Assembly: GCA_034437615.1 (NCBI GenBank) | Contig: DAOTTW010000147.1 | Span: forward strand, 1 to 5,037 | Reading direction: 5' to 3' | DNA: 5,037 nt | DNA from: DAOTTW01 sp034437615 | GTDB taxonomy: Bacteria; Chloroflexota; Anaerolineae; Aggregatilineales; Phototrophicaceae | Part shown: positions 1 through 4,616 of the stretch, piece after piece | Layout: each line of letters begins with the position of its first letter | Position numbering within the stretch: position 1 is the first letter of the stretch | Notes under the pieces: generated by a model | Seen by the model: only the letters and a program-made list of their open reading frames with translations | Databases searched by the model: none | What the model was told of the DNA's origin: nothing | Made by a program: the position numbers and the translations under genes

Positions 1-1
1 A

Positions 2-244
2 CAGGTCAGCGAGGCGCAATTGATGCAAGCGCTGCCTGCTGACCCTGCCGATCAGATGGGTGCATTGAACGCGATTTTGGGGCTGCTTACGCCCGAACAG
101 GACGATGCAGCAGGGCCACAACAGCCCGCAGCAGACAACACGGATGCAACAAGGCCAGCAGATAACGCAGATCATATAGATGAAACACGTTCGCAAGACA
201 GCGATACAGACGACAGCAATACCTATTTTGATTGGCCGTTTTAA
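2..244 (+). CDS. C-terminal end of an unrecognised protein with acidic tail (5' partial)
   Basis: The frame is open from the window edge to a TAA at 242-244, giving 80 visible residues. The codons before the first TTG/ATG (20-25) read through as Q-V-S-E-A-Q, so the gene most likely starts outside the window and is not a 74-residue protein. The first third (about ALPADPADQMGALNAILGLL) could form a short amphipathic helix. The rest is a low-complexity tail rich in Asp, Asn, Gln, Ala and Thr, with no hydrophobic core and so probably disordered. The last residues are D-T-D-D-S-N-T-Y-F-D-W-P-F. An acidic stretch closed by Pro-Phe recalls the C-terminal tip of single-stranded-DNA-binding proteins, which use it to recruit partner proteins, but no OB fold is visible and the resemblance may be chance. 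I do not recognise the family and assign no function. The gene is followed by the hairpin-repeat cluster. Confidence 0.6.
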   Translation, partial: QVSEAQLMQALPADPADQMGALNAILGLLTPEQDDAAGPQQPAADNTDATRPADNADHIDETRSQDSDTDDSNTYFDWPF

Positions 245-252
245 ATTATTCG

Positions 253-281
253 TCGGCGGACGCGCTGTTGCGCGTCCCTAC
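253..281 (+). repeat. 29-bp hairpin repeat, copy 1
   Basis: This is an exact 29-bp match to 366-394. It contains a perfect 8-bp stem, GGACGCGC (258-265) and GCGCGTCC (270-277), around a TGTT loop, and ends in CCCTAC. It begins 8 bp after the stop codon of the upstream gene. No T-run follows directly, so on its own it is a poor intrinsic terminator, though it could stabilise the 3' end of the mRNA. Confidence 0.9.
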
Positions 282-284
282 TCG

Positions 285-345
285 GCCCTCACCCCAAACC
301 CCTCTCCCGAACTATCCCAGACACAGATGCAAAGGGGCTTTTTGC
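285..345 (+). repeat. Variant copy of the C-rich CCCTCACCCC repeat, weak terminator-like
   Basis: Positions 285-312 match 4380-4407 base for base (28 bp), and 334-345 (GGGGCTTTTTGC) match 4428-4439. The 21 nt between these blocks differ from the 20 nt in the other copy. Here the right arm of the hairpin has been lost: only CCCCT (299-303) can pair with AGGGG (333-337), before the TTTTT at 339-343. The middle part contains CCAGACACAGA (317-327), which appears inverted at 4454-4464 in the other element, so this is a rearranged member of the same family. It could act as a weak plus-strand terminator for the upstream gene. Confidence 0.75.
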
Positions 346-365
346 TGTTCTCAGGGGTAGGTATT

Positions 366-394
366 TCGGCGGACGCGCTGTTGCGCGTCCCTAC
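366..394 (+). repeat. 29-bp hairpin repeat, copy 2
   Basis: Identical to 253-281 over 29 bp, in the same orientation, with starts 113 bp apart. It has the same 8-bp GC-rich stem (371-378 with 383-390), TGTT loop and CCCTAC end. The two copies bracket the C-rich repeat at 285-345, so either the set is a composite element or one copy arose by duplication. Confidence 0.9.
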
Positions 395-410
395 ACACAT
401 ATTGTGAACC

Positions 411-434
411 GTAGGGACACCCGATGGGGTGCCC
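411..434 (+). repeat. Hairpin repeat starting GTAGGG
   Basis: GTAGGG at 411-416 is the reverse complement of the CCCTAC that ends the 29-bp repeats. It leads into a stem in which GGG (414-416) pairs with CCC (432-434) and CACCC (418-422) pairs with GGGTG (427-431). There is a single bulged A at 417 and a GATG loop. The stem sequence differs from that of the 29-bp repeats while the flank is shared in opposite orientation, so this appears to be another member of one modular hairpin family. Confidence 0.65.
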
Positions 435-437
435 AGG

Positions 438-453
438 GGCGGCGCAAGCCGCC
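438..453 (+). repeat. Short GC hairpin with GCAA loop
   Basis: GGCGGC (438-443) pairs perfectly with GCCGCC (448-453) around GCAA, a GNRA-type tetraloop that is very stable in RNA. It lies 3 bp after the previous hairpin and 17 bp before the ribosome binding site of the next gene. It would therefore sit in that gene's 5' leader if transcription starts upstream of it. Confidence 0.6.
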
Positions 454-470
454 ATTATCAAACAGTACGC

Positions 471-476
471 AAGGAG
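471..476 (+). promoter_or_regulatory. Ribosome binding site deciding the PLD-like start
   Basis: AAGGAG lies 6 nt before the ATG at 483. It is the only strong Shine-Dalgarno sequence near this gene and favours the ATG over an in-frame GTG at 429, which lies inside a hairpin repeat. Confidence 0.85.
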
Positions 477-482
477 CAACCC

Positions 483-1679
483 ATGAGCAACAAGAAATCC
501 AACAGCCCGCGCTCGATTCTCGGTGTGATCGGCGGCATCGTGCTTCTGATCGTCGGCTTTTTCATCTATCAGGTGACAGGCATCGACCTATTCGGCATCA
601 ACACGACACCTGCGCCGCAAGCCACCGCCGTTGTCACGCACGCCCCACCGCCACCGCCCGGCAGCGTGCGCAGCATCAGCGTCGGTGTTGGTAGTGGGGC
701 CACAAAGGGCTTCTGGGAAGCCTACTTCACCGATCCACCACTGAGCAGCCGTGATACCACCTATGACGATGGCATTGACGTGCCGCTAGCAAACGCCATC
801 GCCAACGTGCAACGCACGCTGGACATCGCCGCCTATGAGATGGACAACGAACTGATTACGCAGGCCATTCTCGATGCGCATAATCGTGGCGTGCGGGTGC
901 GCGTCGTCAGCGACGATGAAGCCGGACTCGAAGAATTTGAGGAGAGCATCCCCCGTTTACAAACTGCCGGTATCCCGGTGGTGGATGATGAGCGTAGCGG
1001 CCTGATGCACAACAAATTCATGATTATGGACGGCCAAAGCGTGTGGATGGGGTCCATGAATTATACGCGCAACGGCGTCTATCGCAATAACAACAACCTG
1101 CTGCGTCTGGACGTGCCGCAAGCGGTACAGGTCTATCAGGCGGAGTTTGATGAGATGTTTTCAGACCGCGAATTCGGCATTACATCATCCGAGGGCAACA
1201 CCGCCGATTTCACCTACTCTGGCACGCCGATGGAGATTTACTTCGCCAGCGAGAACAACGTAGTTGACGAAATCATCGCAGAGATCAACAGCGCACAGCG
1301 CCAGGTCCGCTTTATGGTCTTCTCGTTCACGCGGGATGACATGGGCGACGCGATGCTGGCACAGGCCGAACGCGGGATTGATGTCGAGGGCGTCTTTGAA
1401 ACCACAGGCTCCGAGACGCGCTTTAGCGAGATGACGCGCCTGTTTTGCGCCGGGTTGGATGTACGTCAGGATGGCAACGGCGGCCAATTGCACCACAAGG
1501 TCGTGATTATTGACGATGCAACGGTTATCACGGGGTCGTTTAACTTCAGCAACAACGCGGTTGAATCCAACGACGAAAACCTGCTCATCATTCAGGATAC
1601 GGATTTAGCACGTCTCTTCCTGCTGGAATTTCAGAAGGTACAGCGCCAGGCCAGCCGCCCCGATGACCTCGATTGCTAG
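483..1679 (+). CDS. Membrane-anchored phospholipase D-like protein with two HKD motifs
   Basis: This 398-residue protein belongs to the phospholipase D superfamily, whose members cleave or transfer phosphodiester bonds in lipids or nucleic acids through a covalent phosphohistidine. Residues 1-11 are polar and basic, and residues 12-30 form one hydrophobic helix (a signal anchor or uncleaved signal peptide). A Pro/Ala/Thr-rich linker follows at about 41-60, so the catalytic part is predicted to lie outside the cytoplasmic membrane. Two PLD domains follow, about 75-230 and 250-390. Both active-site motifs are complete: H176-x-K178-x4-D183 with G190-S191-x-N193, and H337-x-K339-x4-D344 with G351-S352-x-N354. 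One polypeptide can therefore form the usual two-motif active site. There is no lipobox; the only cysteines are C322 and C398. The start at 483 has a good ribosome binding site. The next gene begins 3 nt after the stop, suggesting co-transcription. The substrate cannot be read from the sequence: cardiolipin synthase, phospholipase and nuclease roles all remain possible. Confidence in the fold is high, in the substrate low. Confidence 0.92.
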   Translation: MSNKKSNSPRSILGVIGGIVLLIVGFFIYQVTGIDLFGINTTPAPQATAVVTHAPPPPPGSVRSISVGVGSGATKGFWEAYFTDPPLSSRDTTYDDGIDVPLANAIANVQRTLDIAAYEMDNELITQAILDAHNRGVRVRVVSDDEAGLEEFEESIPRLQTAGIPVVDDERSGLMHNKFMIMDGQSVWMGSMNYTRNGVYRNNNNLLRLDVPQAVQVYQAEFDEMFSDREFGITSSEGNTADFTYSGTPMEIYFASENNVVDEIIAEINSAQRQVRFMVFSFTRDDMGDAMLAQAERGIDVEGVFETTGSETRFSEMTRLFCAGLDVRQDGNGGQLHHKVVIIDDATVITGSFNFSNNAVESNDENLLIIQDTDLARLFLLEFQKVQRQASRPDDLDC

Positions 1680-1682
1680 CCC

Positions 1683-2870
1683 ATGCACATCCTGCTGATC
1701 TCACGCTGTCCGCCGTATCCCCTGCATTTGGGGGATCGGCTGATTGTGTGGCATCTGGCGCGTGAACTGGCTGCGTTGGGGCACACGCTGGATTTAATCG
1801 CCTTTGCGGATGGGGATAGCGACTGGCACGAGCAACAGCACTATCAAGCCTATTTCCGGCATATCACGCTGATAGCCGAGCCACAGCGCAGCCAATGGGC
1901 TTATCTGCGGCGTGTGCTGTGGCCCCCGGCACGCTTCCCGCGCCAGGCTGATGCGGCATGGTCAGCGCAGATGTGGCAGGCTATCGCGGCGCATCTAGCG
2001 CAGCAGGCGTATGATGTGGTGCATGTGTTTGGCAGCGTCAGCGTCTATGAATATGCGCATCTGCTGCACGAGCACCCGGCAATCATCACCCCTTATGAAT
2101 CCTACAGCCTGTATCTCAAGCGCCTGATCGATGCAAACGAAAATACGGCCATCAGGCCGCGCTTACAACGCCTGATGGCGCGGCAATTCGAGCGCTGGAT
2201 GTTCACGCCGTATCAGACGACGGTGGTGGTGGCGCAGCCCGATCAGGACGAATTGCAGGCGATCAACCCAGATCTGAACCTGGCTGTAATCTCCAATGGC
2301 ATTGACCTCAGCTATTTCGTGCCATCAGCGGATATACAACGCGACGCGAATATGCTGCTGTTCGTCGGCAATTACGAATATGCGCCCAACCTGCAAGCCG
2401 CCTACACGCTGATTCAGCAGGTGCTGCCGCAGGTGCGGCGCGAACTGCCCGCTGCAAGGTTGTATCTGGTCGGCAACGCGCCACCCGCCGACTTGCAAGC
2501 GCTGGCCACAGAGCATGTGATCGTCAGCGGGCGCGTGCCGGATGTGCGGCCTTATCTGGTGCAGGCTGGCGCGTTCGTCTGCCCGTTGACGTTGGGGGCT
2601 GGCATCAAGAATAAAGTGCTGGAAGCGCTGGCGATGCGCTGCCCGGTGGTGGCGACGGCTTTAAGCGTGGATGGCATCGCCGTGCAGCAGGGGCATGATG
2701 TGCTGCTGGCTGATGTGGCGGCGATGGGCGCTGCGGTCGTGCGTGTGCTGCGCGATGCGCGGCTACGTGAACGGCTGGGCAGGAACGGGCGGCAATTAAT
2801 CGAAACGCGCTATAGCTGGCAGAGCGTCGCAGAGCGTTATGCAAAGCTGTATCAGCAAGTGCAGGATTAA
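1683..2870 (+). CDS. GT4-family (GT-B fold) glycosyltransferase
   Basis: This 395-residue protein has the length and layout of a GT-B glycosyltransferase, which moves a sugar from an activated donor to an acceptor on the cytoplasmic side. The N-terminal Rossmann half (about 1-195) opens with M-H-I-L-L-I-S and P-P-Y-P-L-H-L-G-D-R, the usual first strand and glycine-containing loop. The linker carries V-I-S-N-G-I-D (202-208). The C-terminal donor-binding half has L-L-F-V-G-N-Y (225-231), V-S-G-R-V-P-D-V (281-288) and the signature G-A-G-I-K-N-K-V-L-E-A-L-A-M (305-318) followed by P-V-V-A-T. The order resembles the sugar transferases linked to PEP-CTERM/exosortase loci (Stp1-like). The catalytic E-x7-E motif keeps its second Glu (E314), but the first position is Ala306. 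I recall this for that subfamily, so it need not mean loss of activity. No membrane segment is seen. The ATG follows the previous stop by 3 nt and lacks a clear Shine-Dalgarno, which suggests translational coupling to the PLD-like gene. Donor and acceptor sugars are unknown. Confidence 0.9.
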   Translation: MHILLISRCPPYPLHLGDRLIVWHLARELAALGHTLDLIAFADGDSDWHEQQHYQAYFRHITLIAEPQRSQWAYLRRVLWPPARFPRQADAAWSAQMWQAIAAHLAQQAYDVVHVFGSVSVYEYAHLLHEHPAIITPYESYSLYLKRLIDANENTAIRPRLQRLMARQFERWMFTPYQTTVVVAQPDQDELQAINPDLNLAVISNGIDLSYFVPSADIQRDANMLLFVGNYEYAPNLQAAYTLIQQVLPQVRRELPAARLYLVGNAPPADLQALATEHVIVSGRVPDVRPYLVQAGAFVCPLTLGAGIKNKVLEALAMRCPVVATALSVDGIAVQQGHDVLLADVAAMGAAVVRVLRDARLRERLGRNGRQLIETRYSWQSVAERYAKLYQQVQD

Positions 2871-2901
2871 GCGCAGGTTACAATCACATCAACATTGAGC
2901 G

Positions 2902-2961
2902 AAAACCATCTACATTGACAACCTATCCGGTAGACTGTGCCAATTGGTATGCGATGGTTTT
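2902..2961. repeat. 9-bp inverted repeat around a candidate promoter
   Basis: AAAACCATC (2902-2910) and GATGGTTTT (2953-2961) are perfect reverse complements 42 nt apart. The TTGACA hexamer and the CCAATTGG palindrome lie between them. It could be a regulator site pair or a leader RNA structure. A chance 9-bp match is also possible. Confidence 0.4.
2915..2944 (+). promoter_or_regulatory. Candidate promoter for the MFS gene
   Basis: A perfect -35 consensus TTGACA lies at 2915-2920. The best -10 at a usual distance is GCCAAT (2939-2944, 18-nt spacer), which matches TATAAT only in its last three bases. If used, it would give a leader of roughly 100 nt. The strong -35 and poor -10 would fit an activated promoter, or the match may be chance. 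TAAAAA at 3006-3011 is an alternative -10 but lacks a good -35. Confidence 0.3.
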
Positions 2962-3047
2962 ATTGCCACCCGCGCACCAAAGCGTTACGCTGTTGCTTGT
3001 CTTTGTAAAAAATTCGAACGAGCACGAGCAACGCAGGCAGTTATCCT

Positions 3048-4310
3048 ATGCAATCTGACGCAACACAGGGGCAATCAGGCTGGCGCGTGACGCTGGCGGT
3101 TGTCTTGCTGGCACAATTCACCTCAGCCGTCGGTTTTTCGATGGTGTTCCCGTTTTTACCGCTTTACGTCAACCATCTCGGCAGCACAATGGGCATGAGC
3201 GTCGAATTGGCCGCAGGGCTGGTCATCGGTGGTCAGGCGCTGACGATGGCGGTTGCTGCGCCCTTCTGGGGGGTCGTTGCAGATCGTTATGGCCGTAAGC
3301 TGATGGTCATGCGGGCCATGTTCGGTGGCGCGGTGCTGATGGGCTTGATGGCGCTGGTGACCTCCGCAGAGCAGCTTATCCTCTTGCGGATGTTACAGGG
3401 CGTGATTACCGGCACCGTCGCCGCGAATAACGCAATGGCAGCGTCAGTCGTCCCGCGTGATCGCATCGGCTTCGCGATGGGCGCATTGCAGGTCGGCCAA
3501 TGGGCGGGGGTGGCTGCGGGTCCGTTGCTGGGTGGTTTGCTGGCGGATGCCTTCGGCTTTGCCTTCCCGTTTTATCTGACGGCTTTGCTGCTGTTTGTGG
3601 CGGGTGTGCTGGTTTATTTCGGGATACAAGAGGCCGTGATGCCCAGGCGCAAAAAGGACGCGCCACAGATGAGCATTATGGACCAGTGGAAGGCCGTACT
3701 GACTGCTGAAGGCGTGACGCCTGTGTATCTGCTGCGCTTCATGAGCGGCGTCGGACGCACCATGATTATCCCGATTGCGCCGCTGTTCGTGGTGTCCTTG
3801 TTGCCAACGGAAGTGGCAGGCCAGAGCATTTACGCGGGGTTGGTGATGTCGGTGTCGTCCGGTGCCGGGACCATCAGCGGCATTTATCTAGGGCGTTTAG
3901 GGGATCGCATCGGCCACCGGATTGTGTTGCTGGGCTGTGCGGTGATGGCGACTGTCTTTTACATCCCGCAGGTATTCGTCAGCAGCGTCGAGCAGTTGTT
4001 GCTGTTGCAGGCGATTACGGGCTTGGCCAGTGGCGGTTTGATCGCGGCTCCGGCGGCGTTGCTGGCGCAATACACGCGGCAGGGCGAAGAAGGCGTTGCG
4101 TATGGCTTCGATAATGCGCTGTTTTCCGGTGCGCGTGCTGTCGCGCCGATGGTGGGGGCTGGTGTGGCGGCGCTGGGGGGTTTACGCGCTACATTTGCGG
4201 CGGCAGCCCTGCTGCACCTGAGCGTTGTCTTTATCACGCATCGCCTGTTGCCTGCAAAACCGAAGTCAGATGGCGCATTGGCCTATCGCGTGGCAGGGGC
4301 AGGCGATTAA
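3048..4310 (+). CDS. MFS drug/H+ antiporter-type exporter (DHA1, MdtG-like)
   Basis: This 420-residue inner-membrane transporter matches the usual DHA1 length and appears to contain 12 helices, split 6+6 by a polar, basic loop around 197-215 (M-P-R-R-K-K-D). Helix 1 is followed by F-P-F-L-P-L-Y-V (34-41). Motif A in the loop between helices 2 and 3 is complete: G75-V-V-A-D79-R80-Y-G82-R83-K84. A weaker duplicate of motif A lies at the same place in the second half: G282-R-L-G-D286-R-I-G289-H-R291. The helix 5 antiporter motif (motif C) is seen as G-x3-G-P-x2-G-G ending at G163, which is typical of proton-driven exporters. Order and wording resemble E. coli MdtG from memory, including the P-F-W-G before motif A. 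Proton-coupled export of small molecules is inferred; the substrate is unknown. Only ATG 3048 fits the start, with no in-frame start codon just upstream, and its ribosome binding site is weak. It is probably transcribed alone, with the terminator at 4394-4437 downstream. Confidence 0.93.
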   Translation: MQSDATQGQSGWRVTLAVVLLAQFTSAVGFSMVFPFLPLYVNHLGSTMGMSVELAAGLVIGGQALTMAVAAPFWGVVADRYGRKLMVMRAMFGGAVLMGLMALVTSAEQLILLRMLQGVITGTVAANNAMAASVVPRDRIGFAMGALQVGQWAGVAAGPLLGGLLADAFGFAFPFYLTALLLFVAGVLVYFGIQEAVMPRRKKDAPQMSIMDQWKAVLTAEGVTPVYLLRFMSGVGRTMIIPIAPLFVVSLLPTEVAGQSIYAGLVMSVSSGAGTISGIYLGRLGDRIGHRIVLLGCAVMATVFYIPQVFVSSVEQLLLLQAITGLASGGLIAAPAALLAQYTRQGEEGVAYGFDNALFSGARAVAPMVGAGVAALGGLRATFAAAALLHLSVVFITHRLLPAKPKSDGALAYRVAGAGD

Positions 4311-4321
4311 AAAGACATGCT

Positions 4322-4345
4322 GGGCGCAATGCATTGCGCCCCTAC
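4322..4345. repeat. 20-bp perfect palindrome ending CCCTAC
   Basis: Positions 4322-4341 read the same on both strands (GGGCGCAATG, then its complement), giving a 10-bp arm with no fixed loop. CTAC follows, so the end is again CCCTAC as in the 29-bp repeats at 253-281 and 366-394. It starts 11 bp after the MFS stop codon. The TTTT at 4346-4349 follows at once, so in RNA it could also act as a modest terminator for that gene. Confidence 0.85.
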
Positions 4346-4360
4346 TTTTCGCACGTGAGC

Positions 4361-4368
4361 CATTTGTT
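4361..4368 (+). repeat. Putative target-site duplication, left copy
   Basis: CATTTGTT here is repeated exactly at 4532-4539, immediately outside the other end of the MITE-like element. Eight bases directly abutting both inverted-repeat ends is what a transposition target duplication looks like. Confidence 0.6.
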
Positions 4369-4393
4369 GTAACTGCTCAGCCCTCACCCCAAA

Positions 4394-4437
4394 CCCCTCT
4401 CCCGAACGTGCCTTCGGCACTGGGAGAGGGGCTTTTT
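4394..4437 (+). terminator. Intrinsic terminator for the MFS gene
   Basis: CCCCTCTCCC (4394-4403) pairs perfectly with GGGAGAGGGG (4422-4431). An inner stem GTGCC/GGCAC (4408-4412 with 4416-4420) continues the hairpin, and TTTTT follows at 4433-4437. The T-run favours termination of plus-strand transcripts only; on the minus strand the hairpin is followed by a G-rich stretch. It lies 83 bp after the MFS stop and is part of the MITE-like element. Confidence 0.8.
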
Positions 4438-4500
4438 GCGGCCTGCCTCTGTGTCTGTGTCTGGTCGGGAGCGAGGGATTGAGGGGGTGGGGGCCAATTC

Positions 4501-4519
4501 GCGGGCAAAATATGCCTGC
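4501..4519. repeat. Small hairpin near the right end of the MITE-like element
   Basis: GCGGGCA (4501-4507) can pair with TGCCTGC (4513-4519) around a 5-nt AT-rich loop, with one G-T wobble. It lies downstream of the minus-strand gene and might stall its transcript, but no T-run follows on that strand. Confidence 0.35.
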
Positions 4520-4531
4520 CTGAGTAGTTAC

Positions 4532-4539
4532 CATTTGTT
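4532..4539 (+). repeat. Putative target-site duplication, right copy
   Basis: Exact CATTTGTT copy of 4361-4368, directly after the right inverted repeat of the MITE-like element and about 9 bp from the former stop codon of the minus-strand gene. Confidence 0.6.
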
Positions 4540-4554
4540 TTGCTTTCTCTATTG

Positions 4555-4616
4555 GATCAGGTGCTTGAGGCGCAGCACTTCTTCAGATCAGGTGCTTGAG
4601 GCGCAGCACTTCCTCC
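4555..4616 (-). repeat. 31-bp tandem duplication at the 3' end of the minus-strand gene
   Basis: Units 4555-4585 and 4586-4616 match at 29 of 31 bases. The unit contains the codons for the last residues of the minus-strand protein. Because 31 is not a multiple of 3, reading enters the second unit out of frame and meets TGA at 4583-4585 straight away. The former end is still visible: the downstream unit runs into CAA and TAG (4549-4551), which would have added one Gln. Confidence 0.9.

Larger units (their letters stand above)
2871..3047. other. Intergenic region upstream of the MFS gene
   Basis: This 177-bp gap is visibly richer in A and T than the genes around it. It contains no plausible open frame and no hairpin with a T-run that would clearly terminate the glycosyltransferase transcript. 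It holds a TTGACA hexamer (2915-2920), an 8-bp palindrome CCAATTGG (2940-2947), a long-range inverted repeat (2902-2961), and an A-run at 3007-3012. The MFS start at 3048 has only a weak AGG (3035-3037) as ribosome binding sequence. Confidence 0.6.
4369..4531. mobile_element. 163-bp MITE-like element with terminal inverted repeats
   Basis: The ends are GTAACTGCTCAG (4369-4380) and CTGAGTAGTTAC (4520-4531). They are inverted repeats matching at 11 of 12 bases and are flanked by the same 8-bp sequence on both sides. A second, imperfect inverted pair lies inside: the C-rich block 4380-4404 and the G-rich block 4465-4495. No protein can be encoded in so short a span, so if mobile it would need a transposase supplied elsewhere. 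A variant of its left half is found at 285-345. It separates the convergent MFS and minus-strand genes and contains the terminator at 4394-4437. It could alternatively be a non-mobile REP-like sequence, with the flanking duplication a coincidence. Confidence 0.6.

Noticed and set aside
253..394. Two identical 29-bp repeats could suggest a CRISPR array
   Set aside because: There are only two copies, and their 84-bp separation is too long for a spacer and is itself filled by another repeat. The strong internal hairpin and its relatives elsewhere point to an intergenic repeat family. No cas gene is present.
180..407. 75-codon plus-strand open frame overlapping the first gene's end
   Set aside because: It runs out of frame through the acidic tail and then through both hairpin repeats and the C-rich repeat. 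It has no ribosome binding site and no protein-like pattern.
429..482. Upstream GTG start that would add 18 residues to the PLD-like protein
   Set aside because: The GTG lies inside the stem of a hairpin repeat and the added residues would be encoded by repeat sequence. The ATG at 483 has AAGGAG at good spacing, directly followed by a normal basic N-terminus and membrane helix.
1185..1496. 103-codon minus-strand open frame opposite the PLD-like gene
   Set aside because: It lies wholly antisense to the second PLD domain, whose motifs are intact. The antisense product has no recognisable pattern and arises from the GC-rich codon use.
3406..3829. Several short open frames antisense to the MFS gene
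   Set aside because: They are opposite the motif C and central-loop region of a clearly real transporter and have no start signals or recognisable domains.
4448..4463. TCTGTG short tandem repeat
   Set aside because: It has only about two and a half units and lies inside the loop region of the MITE-like element, where a related sequence is also found in the variant copy. It is better treated as part of that element.
4225..4534. Short open frames on both strands across the MFS end and the MITE-like element
   Set aside because: They are made mostly of palindrome and C-rich repeat sequence, so their translations reflect repeat composition and not a gene.
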